NCBI GenBank assembly: GCA_002104905.1
Contig: MCFE01000003.1
Coordinates: 124,001-188,000 of the forward strand
Length of the DNA stretch: 64,000 bases
Source: Basidiobolus meristosporus CBS 931.73
Lineage: Eukaryota; Basidiobolomycota; Basidiobolomycetes; Basidiobolales; Basidiobolaceae
Direction: 5' to 3'
The translations under genes and the position numbers were made by a program. A model generated the notes under the pieces. That model did no database searches. It had not been told where the DNA came from and saw only the letters and a program-made list of their open reading frames with translations. Positions 12,644-24,078 of this stretch are shown here, piece by piece (the stretch's first letter is position 1; each line of letters opens with the position of its first letter).

Positions 12644-13647
12644 AATGACCACAAACTAGACTTTAAGGAGAAATTTGCTCCAGTTGCCAAGTTTAACTCC
12701 ATCAGGACAGTTCCAGCCCTGGCAGTTGTACACAGTCTAGACATACCCAAAATGGACATTAATACAACCTTTCTTAATGGTCATTGGCAGGAAACTATAT
12801 ATATAAAGCAACCACTTGGTGTAACCAATCCAAAAAGCACCCATAGGGTGTGCAGACTTGGGGAATTACTGTATAGGCTTAAGTAGCCACCTAGAGCTTT
12901 GTATAAAAAGATTGACACATATATAGCAGAGATTGGGCTTATTGTAGCACTGCAGATCTCAATATGTATATGAAACAGCTCAAAAAGGGTCTGATCATCC
13001 TGGCTCTTTATGTGGACAACCTAATAATAGCTACAAATGACAAGGAGGCACTTAAACAGTAAAATCAGATTGTTTCAGCAAGGTTGAGACTAAAGATCTT
13101 GGAGAACTGAGCTATTTTCTTGCAAATGATGTAAAATTTGACATACCAACACAGAGAACTGTGCTGAATCAGTTGCAGTACATGAGCGACACTTCTAGAC
13201 GCTTTAAATGGAAGACTGCAAGCCTGCAGCTACCCCCATGGACATTAACCTGAAATTGAGCAAATCTCAGCCAGTTTTAGGTAAAAAAGGCTCAAATATG
13301 AACCAAAACATTCCATACCAATCAATTGTTTGTAGGCTGATGCACTTGATGGTGTCTACATGTCTGGAAATTGCAGCAGCAGTTGGAATAATTAGTTAAT
13401 TCATGCCAGATTATGGATGAAATAAAAAAATAACTTACAGCAGTGAAGCAGTTTTCTGATAACTACAAGGTACCACCAATATGGTATCCAAATTCCTTGG
13501 AGCAGCTAACAGGCAAAAGCTTGGTGGTTTTAAAGTTTCCGATTGGGGTAGGGATCTGATTGTTAGACACTCTACCACTCAGTACTTATTTCTTTCTGCT
13601 AGTACAGCTATTACTTGGAATTGCAAGAAAAAGCCAACTGTTGCCAT
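12644..13647 (+). pseudogene. copia-A RT and RNase H remnant (third piece)
   Basis: Resumes copia-A exactly where 7532 stopped. It aligns with 16,600-17,580 of the second copia-A copy and holds degenerate RT (LALYVDNLIIAT, with Asn in place of the second catalytic Asp) and part of RNase H. Frames 13208-13399 and 13481-13650 are the longest remaining. It ends abruptly in RNase H, where gypsy sequence follows with no LTR between. Confidence 0.78.
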
Positions 13648-14084
13648 AAGGATTCCAGGCGATCTCACACAACCAAAGCTTATAGACACCTTAGAAGATG
13701 AACTCAGTCAGCCAAGTAGACACCAGCAACCGGAACAAAGACATCAAAAGGCACAGACCAAAGTATTTCCAAGTGCAGAAAAGATGAAACAGAGATTTGA
13801 TAAGACTATAGCACCAGAAGCATCTTACTGTTAGGAACTTTGTATTGCTAAGAAACAGCACTTGGAAGAAGGTTGAGCCACAATGGACAGGACCATTCTA
13901 GATCATCAGAGAATGTCCATTTGCAACTTACCAACTAGTGGACAAACAAGGCAATATCTGGGAAGACTTAGTGCATGGGGACAGACTCAAGCTTCAAGAC
14001 TTGCTGATAATACTGAACCATCTAGATATTGATATTACAAGAAAAGTGATTCAGAAGAACCCTACCAACTTTAGTATGGGAGAA
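13648..14084 (+). pseudogene. gypsy-3 3' fragment (integrase C-terminus)
   Basis: Corresponds to the integrase tail of gypsy-1 from IPGDLTQPKL (near 6340) to the purine tract. It is fused without a break to copia-A RNase H, so one short open frame (13481-13834) reads through the junction. The segment overlaps the part missing from gypsy-2 near 12024, which may reflect recombination between copies. Confidence 0.75.
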
Positions 14085-14453
14085 TGTTATGATCTGCTGC
14101 TTGAATGTCTAAGTTAGATCAGTTTTTAGTCATATCAATTAGTTACATGTTGAGCTTATCAGTATATTAGTATTATCTATCAAATCAGTAGCATTAGTCA
14201 GCAAATGAATCAGCAGATCCTTATCAGACAGAAATAGATATATAAAGTAGGATCTTATTGGGTGATGATGATGCAATTAAATGAGTCATCAGCCACAGCC
14301 TACATCAGGAAATACAATTAGTCAGCAATTGAACTGGCAAAATGAATATAAGGAGCTGCTTGAACCTCAATAAAGATCTGTTCAAGTTTTAATCAACACA
14401 ATACTAGCAAAACTCCCTATTCCTCTACAACTCTTATACTAAGACTTGTAACA
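14085..14453 (+). repeat. gypsy-3 3' LTR
   Basis: A 369-bp LTR of the gypsy family, TGTTATGATC to TTGTAACA. No matching 5' LTR is adjacent. Confidence 0.85.
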
Positions 14454-14830
14454 CATGCAATTTTGTTACAAGTTAAAAGCCTCAGGGGCTAGATTCTGAG
14501 TGGCAAGGGTATTGAGTACCAAATGCTTTCCTTAAGTCTTTCTGTGCTATTACACATCATGCACAATATTGATCACAACAAAGGTCAAAAATGGATTTTT
14601 TTAGCAATATGGATGAAACATATGGCAGCTGTGTGCAAAGATGTAGCACTATGCTTTACACTCTGTGGCCAAGTATACATCTTGTTGGACTCACTAGCAC
14701 ACTCTGGCACCCTACAGCACTCATGGCACAATGTGGCACAATCCAATGGCAAAAGCCTAATTAGTGGCATCATCAATTTCTTTTAGGATTCACCAATTGC
14801 ATATGCTAGTGGTTGACAGTCTTGCTATAA
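14454..14830. other. Unassigned AT-rich spacer
   Basis: No coding sequence or in-window repeat partner could be supported. It contains short repeated TGGCACAAT-like words near 14,700-14,740 that recur in the ends of the Harbinger-like element at 24,079-26,645, so it may be an eroded non-autonomous relative. That link is weak. Confidence 0.3.
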
Positions 14831-15695
14831 GGACAATACCCCATCTCTCAAGTGGTCCAACAGGCTCCAAGGAAATAATTCAGCAATACTGTGTGATTGG
14901 TCTTGGTTAATGCAACATTGGAATGTTTTTGCTGGCTTCTCAATATCTTGTTTCATTCTAGGCTACCATGCTCTGGCTCTCTTAAGTCTGTTCACCAAGT
15001 ACTTTGATTACAAGTTGGGCCTGTATGATTTATGCATCAAGTAAGTGTTGAGGATTGATCTAGTCTTGATAAGGCATCAGTAACCTTATCTTGTTTTCTA
15101 GGAAAGTAGACAAATGGTAAGTCAGATTGCTGAATAAGCTCATTTCATTCTGTCTTACTTCTGGATAATCCTGAGTAATATGCACTTGAGTAAGGTATGA
15201 TCAGTCTTCACTGTGCACTTAAACTCCTTTGATGTAGCATCTCCATGTCTTTACACAGCATATTATAGAAAGCAACTCCATCTCATGCACTGATATACAT
15301 GTTCTACTGCATTTAGTTTCTTCAATTCAAAAGTAACTGTGTACACCTTTCTTTGATGTTTTTGACTCTGTACTCCACCAATAGCATAACATGAGGCATC
15401 TGTGCAGAGAGTAAGCTCTTTTCTGAAGTCAAGTATTTTGAAGCTTGACAACATGACTGTCTAATTCTTGAATATCTGAGAGGCATTTGCACAAGCTACA
15501 TCCCACTTCAAGTTGCTGTCCTTACTGAGGATATCAGTCAAAGAGTCTGCAACACTTGCAAAGGACTTGGCAAATCTACAATAATAGAATACCATTCCTG
15601 GAAATGATGTGAGATCTGATGTGGTATGGCATTGGTTGAGATTCTTGATAACTTCTGCTTTCATAAGGCTTAATGTCACAACTGAGCACATCACT
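14831..15695 (-). pseudogene. Minus-strand gypsy RT/RNase H/integrase fragment
   Basis: Read on the minus strand this is a diverged gypsy pol. Frame 15461-15694 matches the RT thumb region (EVIKNLNQ, SFPGMVFYYCRF), 15263-15454 matches RNase H (CTDASCYAIGGV), and the segment below 15,250 matches RNase H to integrase with many breaks. It ends where a truncated copia-A LTR starts. It is more diverged than gypsy-1 to -3. Confidence 0.75.
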
Positions 15696-15702
15696 CTATA
15701 TT

Positions 15703-15981
15703 AATGCCTTAACTTTACCACTTTCTCCAGATATATGATCTTATGATTATTCCCCTATAGTCAGGATCAAATTAGCACTGTTACCAAACATTATGTACTA
15801 ACCCTGAAACTGTTACAGAATGCTCCTGAATATTGAGAAACCCTCCCTACTTAGTGTTGCAGCTCTATTACTTCTACAAAGGTATAAATACTGAGCTTCT
15901 TTATGAATAAACAACAGTTCAACTATTATCACTATTTCTTGATAAGTTCCTTATATCCAAATCACTTCTTAAATTGCAACA
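15703..15981 (+). repeat. copia-A 5' LTR, 5'-truncated
   Basis: Matches the last 279 bases or so of the 17,944-18,312 LTR almost without change, ending TTGCAACA. The first roughly 90 bases are missing. The close match suggests a recent element. Confidence 0.85.
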
Positions 15982-17943
15982 GTTTTATATCACATCCCTA
16001 ACAAAAAACGCTCAAAGCTGGAACCAAAGAGTAGAAAAGGGATCTTTCTTGGGTATTGTGAAGATACTAAAGGGTATAGAGTGTATGATGGCAAAATTCA
16101 GAAGCTGATCAAGAGCAGGGACATTGTATTTGAGGAGAACTCAGATCAGAAAGCCACAAAAATCATTGGCCAGCTGCCTGATGATGCAATCAACACAAAT
16201 GAAGAAGATACGTACCAAATCCAGCCAGAGATAGAAGATACTTCTACCAGTTCCAGATCAGAACAGATTATCCCAGTTAGGAGATCTACCAGAATAAGAA
16301 ATGCCCCTGGATCCTGGTGGCGGACATCCAATGATCATGAAGAAGCTTATCTTGCCTTATGTGCCAAGCCTCAGAATCTGGAACAGGCAATGCAAGGTCC
16401 AGATGCTACTAAGTGGCAACAAGCCATGCTGGAGGAGTACCAATCACTGATCGAGGCAAAAACGTGGGAACTGGTAGATTTACCAAATGGGAGAAAGCCA
16501 ATAGGATGTAGATGGGTATACAAGATCATGATAACCTCAAATAGTGCTGTTGATACGCACAAGGCTAGATAGGTGGCTAAAGGCTATTCCCAGATCCAGG
16601 GACTAGACTTTAAGGAAGCATTTGCTCCGGTTGCCAAGTTTAACTCTATTAGGACAGTTCTAGCCCTGGCAGCTGTACACAGTCTAGATCTACACCAAAT
16701 GGACGTCAAAACAGCCTTTCTAAATGGGGATTTGCAAGAAACTATATATATGGAGCAACCAGAAGGGTTTACCAATCCAAAAAGCCCCCATAAGGTGTGC
16801 AAACTTAGAAAATTGTTGTATGGGCTTAAGCAGGCACCCAGAGCATGGTATAAAAAGATTAACACATATCTAGAGGAAATTGGGTTCTCTTGTAGCACTG
16901 CAGATCACAGTATATATGTGAAACAGCTCAAAAAGGGTGTGATCATCCTAGTTCTTTATGTGGACGACCTAATTATAGATACAAGTGATCAAGAGGCACT
17001 TAAATAGACAAAATCAGATCTCTTCGGCAAGTTTGAGATGAAAGATCTTGGAAAATTGAGCTAATTTCTTGGAATTGAGGTCAAATTTGACATACCTACG
17101 CAGAAAATTGTGCTGAATCAGTCTAAGTACATCAGGGACATTCTTAGACGCTTCAAAATGGAAAATTGCAAGCCTGCAGCAACCCCTATGGACAATAACT
17201 TGAAATTAAGCAAATCTCAGTCAGTTATAGATGAAAACGGCTCAAATATGGACCAAAACTATCCCTATCAATCAATGGTTGGTAGCCTAATGTACTTGAT
17301 GGTGTCTATACGTCCAGATATTGCAGTTACAGTTGGAATAGTCAGTCAATTCATGCAGAATTATGGATCAGATCAAATTGCAGCAGTTAAGCGGGTTTTC
17401 AGATATCTACAAGGTACCATAAATATGGTACTGGAATACACTGGAGCAGCTAATAGGCAAAAATTTGATGGTTATAGTGATTCAGATTGGGGTAGGGATC
17501 TGATTGACAGACGCTCTACCACAGGCTATGTATTTCTTTATGCTGGTGCAGCTATTACTTGGAATTGCAAGAAACAACCAACTGTGGCACTATCTACAAC
17601 TGAAGCCAAATATATGGCTGCATGTCAAGCAACTAAGGAGGCTATATGGCTACAAAAATTATTCAAAGACTTAGGTTTTAATTCAGGTGAACCAACATGT
17701 ATTTACAAGGATAATCAAAGTTGTACTTCATTAGCTAGAAATCCTACTAATCACACCAGAACTAAGCACATTGATATACAGCATCACTTTGTGAGGGAAG
17801 CTGTAGAAAATAACTTAGTGGAGCTGGTTTACTGCCCAACTGACAAAATGGTGGCAGACATATTGACAAAACCACTAGCTAGGCCACAGTTTGAGATCCT
17901 TAGAGAGAAATTGGGATTAAGAAATTATTTAGTTGAGGGGGAG
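15982..17943 (+). pseudogene. copia-A-2 integrase tail, RT and RNase H
   Basis: An internally deleted Ty1/copia. Coding begins just after the LTR in the integrase tail, so gag, protease and the integrase core are lost. Frames: 16081-16572 (integrase tail, then RT start), 16573-17007 (RT with LVLYVDDLIID), 17110-17949 (RT thumb and RNase H, with ALSTTEAKYMA and ADILTKPLA). A stop at 16570-16572 and another near 17005 split RT. Apart from these it is the best preserved copia-A coding sequence here. Confidence 0.88.
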
Positions 17944-18312
17944 TGCTGAAATATTGGACTATTTGGTATCATTCAGCAGCTAAAAATTTACTTAACAATT
18001 CTAGGCTAGTCCTAATCACTGTAGGACTCATTTACTGCCTTAACTTTGCCACTTTCTCCAGATATATGATCTTTTGATTATTCCCCTATAGTCAGGATCA
18101 AATTAGCACTATTACCAAACATTATGTACTAACCCTGAAACTGTTACAGAATGCTCCTGAATATTGAGAAACCCTCCCTACTTAGTGTTGCAGCTGTATT
18201 ACTTCTACAAAGGTATAAATACTGAGCTTCTTTATGAATAAACAACAGTTCAACTATTATCACTATTTCTTGATAAGTTCCTTATATCCAAATCACTTCT
18301 TAAATTGCAACA
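17944..18312 (+). repeat. copia-A-2 3' LTR
   Basis: A complete 369-bp LTR. The purine-rich GAGGGGGAG directly before it is the polypurine tract. The LTR includes TATAAATA and AATAAA motifs in its 3' half. Confidence 0.88.
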
Positions 18313-18575
18313 ACATATTCTGTAAGGTGTCTTGTTCACTGAAGTACTATGCCCTATGCTAATCACATGATCAGCATCACTACTGGTGGTAGGTACACTA
18401 GTTCTTCTGAAAATAAACCTCAAAAATCATTTAAAAAAGTCTGGACATGCTGGGGAACTGGGGAAGAGTAACCCACCTGTAATGCACCATGTGGTACATA
18501 TATGTACCTTTTATAGATGCTCTGCAGATATGTGTCTCACTAAGCTTAGTTGTGTCATATTCAATGGAACTTATT
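18313..18575. other. Unassigned spacer
   Basis: AT-rich sequence with no supported gene and no recognised in-window repeat partner. Confidence 0.3.
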
Positions 18576-18712
18576 AAGTTGAAATCTAGTCTGACAGGTA
18601 GCAGTTTATAAATCTGGTTGTCATTTGTGATCTGAGTGGAATTGGCTCCCCAGTTGGTTGATGGATAAATGCAGAATAGCCATGTTTTTTCAATTCTATC
18701 ACAAATAATTTG
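18576..18712 (-). pseudogene. Minus-strand gypsy fragment
   Basis: Aligns on the minus strand with the protease-RT linker of gypsy-1 near 3860-3980. A shadow frame there (HQPTGEPIPLRSQ against HQSTGEPMLLRSK) makes the match easy to see. The fragment is short and diverged. Confidence 0.6.
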
Positions 18713-18835
18713 GCCCCACAGGTGGATCCAATCCCAATCAGCCAGCAGGATCCTACTTGGAGATCATTGTAATACCAGCAGCTTGAACTTAATGACACAC
18801 TTATTGATCTTATGATGGGATCACAATGGTGTTTT
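18709..18835 (-). repeat. Unclassified dispersed repeat, copy 1
   Basis: On the minus strand this segment resembles 39,687-39,815: both contain AATCCCATCATAAGAT, then GGATCCTG, GGCTGAT and GATTGGATCCAC in the same order. It lies beside gypsy and tnp2 fragments. The family is not identified. Confidence 0.5.
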
Positions 18836-18852
18836 GTTAATTTTACTGCCAT

Positions 18853-21600
18853 ATAAAGTTACAAAACTTGACAGGGTTTTATTGGTGCTGTGACAAATAT
18901 TGCATGACATTGTCACAGTCTCAATGTGCTCTACAGTTATTTAGAATGAATCTACCTGACCAGTACATCCAGTTACCTTATATGGCAAAGATCTTGACGG
19001 TATTTTGTTGTCCTCATTGCAAGTCTCTGTTAGCATTATCATGGCAGTATGGCACCCTACAGCAAGTTCTCTATAATGCTACCATACCAATTTGCCAAAT
19101 GGTATTTCTTTTTTCTACCTCCCCTTGTGCAATTCATACATTCAACTGTAGAATTACCCCTCTTTATTTGCTTATGCACTACTACCTTGGGTATTCCACA
19201 TATAGTTCAAACCAAAAAAACCAGGGCCTCTTGATTACTAACCTCCATAAATGCACACACCTGCTGCAATTGACATACTTATATCACCTCAACTTTACGG
19301 CTGTTTAGTGTGATACTTGCAAAGTTGCCATATACCTTGTACTGCTGGTAGCATATACATCTTGCAAACATATGCTTGGTTTTTGCCACTTTGGCCATGA
19401 ATACTTCCTGAATAACTGCAAAGAACTTCTGGATATTTAGCCAACATATTCTTTCCCTCTGCTGAGTTTTATTCCCCCTTATAGGTGTGCTCTGGCTCTT
19501 GTTTGTGTAAATTCCATATTGAATGGTGTAGAAGTTGGCTTGTGACCAAGAGAAATCTGGCATACCTTGGTAGAGGTTTCCTAATAAAAGTTAGTTGCTT
19601 GTTGCACCAAACCCAATTTTGCATTACTTATCTGATTACCCAGGCATTTGGGCTACTTAGCTTCTTAATGCCATAGGCAGTGGTGTATCCATGTGCACAT
19701 CTGTCCTCATTTTTTCAACTCTTCCTGGCTGTCCTCCATGCACCAACTCATCACATCCATGATGGACTTGAAGGTAATGTTCTTGAAGAGATTGGGAAAT
19801 GGTAGTACCTGCAACTTGACTTGTCTTTCTATCTCCCCACACATCAGCTCCATCCAAAACTCCCAAAAGGTGAAGCAAGGCCCAAGATTCTCCTCATGCC
19901 AAGCAAGATGGAGTAGCAAATGGATACAGTAGTGGCAGAGACTGACATGATCAGCTATATATTTGTATTGTAGCTGCTCAAATCTCATCACAAACTCTTT
20001 GCATAAAAGCTCTAGATGCATCAAGTTGGCATTGGTGATCCACTCTTATATAAATATTCCTACAATGTTCACACAGGATTCCCAATGCTTCCAATGTACT
20101 CTTGGTAGAAATGACTTCAGAAGACAACTTGCATAAATACATATCCAGTTCATCCAGCCCTTGCTCTTGTATTGTCCCATATGCATACAATTGTTGATTG
20201 GCACCTGTGAGAAGTACTTAGGGTAGCAGAAACTCTGTAATATCTTGCCATTTCTTCCAAATATCTGTGGAATCTCAAAGGGTGCATTTAGCTGAAATGC
20301 TGCATGTAAAACTTGATCATCACTATAGGGATATTGTTGAAAAGCAAATGCATTGCTCCTAGTGGAAAGCTTTTGCTTCAACAGATACCATTTTTTTAAG
20401 TATCTCCAGTTTCCAATTAATTCTGTATTCTGGCCAATGGCTTATATCCTGCCAACTTTGCTGCAATTACATGCTGACTTCTGAAGATTCTCTCTACAGA
20501 AAGTCAAAGTTCTTAGTGTTGGTGTTTGGGTAATGATAATGTGTGTGAGTTATGGAGTAAGTCCCCTGGATCTCACACATTTGAAAGTAATACCATCCAT
20601 TGTGCCCAGAAAGGCCAGCTATCTTGCTGATGGCTGTGGTATCTCCCATGTATATAATAATATGCACTTTTACGTGACAGCCATTTACTGTTATCTGCTG
20701 GAAAGCATACAAATTTGATAAAGCAACAGATACAGGTAGCTACCCAGGTTGGACAGTGATTTTGGCCCAGATACAGTGAGACTACCATCAGATTTCTGCT
20801 CTTATACTGTAAGATAGCCAGCATATTCAGGTTGATGCAAATCAGTGGCTTGTCTAATGAGAACTCATCAAGTGCTTAGGCAGCAGCATGGTTATACATA
20901 TCTTCAAAGTAGCCCTTGCTTCTTAGCTGTTTGCAATGTTTGCCATCAAATATATTGGAAATATTTGTGCTTGATTGACATTGAGTGCAGTACTTTATAG
21001 CTTTGCAATATTTGTTGGACGGCCTGAGTTTCTTTAGACAGGGTACTGCTGGAATATATCTGGGGTGTGGACAATATTTTCCCCCAATGGTGGTGGATTC
21101 CTCACAGGCTGCACACCTTGCAATGGTAGCATTTTCTGATGTGAATGCCATGCAACTGTTAACACATGCTGGTATCAGGACAGTCTCTGGGTCATATGTT
21201 GCCAGCTGCATGACTGCTTTCCATCTACACCATGTACATAGTAAGTTGCATCCCAGGATGATTTTGGCAAGAAGCAGTAGTAAGTCCTCAAAGCCACCAC
21301 TACTGAAATTAGTGGAAAAGCACTACTTTGCTAGCCACAACATCACATCATTCACCAGTAGATGGATTACTGGGCTCACTTGACTCCATAAAGTATCCTG
21401 ACATTTTTCCCACAGGTGTTTTTGCATTGCATAATGGAATTTTGCCATGCTCATAAAGGGTACTATTGTTAGGGAAGATAGACCACAATCTATGAGTGAG
21501 CCTGCTTCTTCAGAGCTCTCACTCTGTGTGCCATATTCAGAAGGCTGGGGTGAGCCCAAAGGCATTACACACTCATCTGACACAGTTTGCACAAGGTGAC
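18853..21600 (-). pseudogene. tnp2-type transposase remnant, copy A
   Basis: A minus-strand relative of the transposase at 30,962-32,586. Readable pieces on the minus strand: 21323-21736 (N-terminal acidic region), 20876-21211 (Cys-rich region with CAACEES), 20573-20824 and 20494-20712 (the KIAGLSGHNGWYYFQMCEIQ stretch), 19978-20381, 19707-20024 (FTFWEFWMELMCGEIERQV) and 19279-19563 (C-terminal domain with ARCICYQQYKVYGN). All are broken by stops and frameshifts. It matches the other copy to about 33,370, so its C-terminal side is truncated at 18,853. Confidence 0.75.
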
Positions 21601-21678
21601 AAGTGTTATAAATAGACACAAGGCTGGAGAATAGAGCTAGGCTAGGCAGGACCAGGAAGGAACTTAGGTGTGGATCAA

Positions 21679-21725
21679 CAAGGCAAGGCAGGTATCCAAG
21701 GCAAGGCAGATATCCAAGGCAAGGC
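21679..21725. repeat. 18-bp tandem repeat, 2.6 units
   Basis: Two full units and a partial one of CAAGGCAAGGCAGGTATC (second unit with one change). Read on the minus strand it encodes repeating CLGYLP. It lies just beyond the tnp2 N-terminal homology and is not seen in the other tnp2 copies. Confidence 0.8.
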
Positions 21726-21877
21726 TGTTTATTCAAGACCTGTGCTTATCAGACTGCAGAATACATAAGGGGAGATAGAACTATATATACTCTTTGGCAA
21801 TATGGATCCCAATAGATATAGGCTAATACTGATGGGGTTCAGAGGTGAGGCACAGTAAGTGTGCCAAAATAAAAATA
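21726..21877. other. Unassigned spacer before copia-B-1
   Basis: No supported gene. It ends in AAATA (21873-21877), the left target-site duplication of the copia-B-1 element. Confidence 0.5.
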
Positions 21878-22226
21878 TGTTGTAAGAGTCTTGGAAATAT
21901 TGGAAGTGACTTGGGAAGACAAGTAGATTATGTGTTTTCACTTAATGATTTATTGAATGTGGAAGTAGCATTTATACTTTTACATAGTCTTAGCATATCA
22001 AACCTGTAGAATAGGTTAAGGAAGATCTGAAGAACATGTGTGCAAAGTTTGGTGCTATTGAGACAACTTTGAGAATTTTCATGTTCTGGATACCTGGTAA
22101 TTTGGTGAAAATATTCCAAGTAAATCCCAACAAGAAATTTTGTCAGTATTCTCTAGGATTTGAAGGCAATGATCTAAGTGACTAAGTTAGGTGAATATTT
22201 AGGTGGAATTACAAATTTTTACAACA
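21878..22226 (-). repeat. copia-B-1 3' LTR
   Basis: A 349-bp LTR. The adjacent internal sequence reads GAGTGGGAGTG on the minus strand, the polypurine tract. It is similar to the LTRs at 26917, 37015, 39209 and 35048. Confidence 0.9.
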
Positions 22227-24078
22227 CTCCCACTCAACTAAATGCTCATACTGATTATTCCTAATTTTGGCCTAAGATACTCAAACTTGTTTCTAGCTAA
22301 TGGTTAAGTGAGTATGTCTGCAATCATTTCATCTGATGAACAGTAAACTAAGCTAACTAAGTTATTCTCTATAGCTTCATGTATGAAATGATGTCCAATA
22401 TCTATGTTCCTAATTCTAGCATGAAAAGCTGGATTTCTACCAAATTGTATACATGCTTGATTTTTATGATATAAAGTGATAGGCATTTTTTGACATAGGC
22501 CCAAGTCAGTAGAAAGCTTTCTTAGCCATATTGCTTCTTTTGCAGCTTCACAGGCTGCCATATACTCTGCGTCTGTGGTACAAAGAGCTACGGTTGGTGC
22601 TTTCTTGAATTCCATGAAATTGCTCCTCTACAGTAAAGAAAGGTGTATCCTGTGGTGGATCTTCTGTCTTCCAAATATTGTCCCCAATCATCATCAGAGT
22701 ATCTCACAAGATCCTGTTCTGAATCCTTATAATGTATCTTAAGCAGATATCAGCAGCTCCTTTTAGGTATCTAAAAATCCACTTAACTGCTGCAATATGA
22801 TCAGATCCATAGTTCTGATTATGTTGGCTGACAACCCTGCCATAGCTTTAGACTCCCTGAGCTTAGACAGAGCTTCTTCCTTTCTCTCCATGAAGTGGAC
22901 CCATGTGTATCTTGTATAATCATCAATAATAGTGCTTAAATACTTCATCCCACCCAAGGATAGATTTTGCTTAGGTCCACACAGATCTGAGTAGTTCAGA
23001 TCTAATTTTCTCTTAGTTTTGACTAACCCAGAGCTCTTGATCAGTTGTCTGGCTTGCTTCCCATATATGCAGGCTTTACAGTGCTCTAAATTAGCTGGGG
23101 GATCAATTTTTACTCCATAAAATAGCTGATCTTTGATCATTTTGCGCAAATGCCCAAAACTGATGTGCCCAAATCTCCTGTGCCAAAGTATTTTTGATCA
23201 GCAATCCTGCATCCAGAATTGTCAAAGCTGAGCCTGAGTCCCTCTGTGGTTGCCTTGCTTACTGATAGTAGGTTCTTGGCTATTTCTAGTACATAAAGTC
23301 CTTCTTTAAAGGTCAGTGTATGGCTTCCCTCACTGCTTCTTAGGCTTACTTGTATAGTTCCTTCTCCCACTGCATCAAGTGCTCTATTGTCACCCTTGAA
23401 AACCTTCTTAATTGGAATTTCTTCATATTGGGTAAGAAGTTCTTTTTGGTGTGTAAAGTGTTGAAATGCTCCACAGTCAATATACCAAGTCTGAGAATCC
23501 TTGTTTGCGGTCATATTTAGTGCAAGTATGAATATTCTATCTTCAGTTGTTGCATCATTCCCATATTCTGGCTTTTTCTGCTGACTATCTCTCTTTTTGA
23601 AGCACCGTTCAGATGTGTGTCCTTTCCTTGTGCAGTAGTTACAAAACAGGTTGCTACTGTCTTTAAAAGGTCTTGAGTATCTCCTTTGTTGGTGATCATT
23701 GCTTATTAAAGCATTTTCTTCTTCCTTCTTATTGCACTTGATTTTCTTAATTCTTGATCCAGGAGCCTTATATATCTGTAATTTAAGGTCATATCTTCAG
23801 TTCTAAACTCTAGGGCTGATACAAGGCCTTGAAGTTTTTCTGTCAGGCTATCCAGGATAGTAACTATCACATCCTCATCAGTAGTTGGTATGCCCACAGA
23901 TTCCATCTCATCCACCAGCAGGGTATTTCTGTTGATTAGATTTTCATTTCATCTCCAGGCTGCATCTTTTTAGTAAAGAATTTTTGTCCCAGATACATTG
24001 TCTTGGTAGTGAGATATGACTGGTAGGCATCTTCTAGTGCCTTCCAGGGATTCTTTGCCGTTTTTGCTCTTGAGTATT
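22227..24078 (-). pseudogene. copia-B-1 gag, protease, integrase and RNase H remnants
   Basis: On the minus strand, in order: gag C-terminal part (23706-23915), zinc-knuckle region (about 23517-23699, several frames), protease (23137-23514, WYIDCGAFQHF where D-S-G is expected), GAG-pre-integrase and the start of integrase (22763-23149, CKACIYGKQARQ and LNYSDLCGP), then a direct join into RNase H near 22,850. RNase H continues at 22304-22615 (LCTTDAEYMAACEAAKEAIW, EMIADILT). RT is missing altogether. Confidence 0.85.

Noticed and set aside
18868-19308. 146-aa plus-strand frame at 18,868-19,308
   Set aside because: It lies antisense to the decayed tnp2 C-terminal region and has equivalents as shadows in other tnp2 copies.
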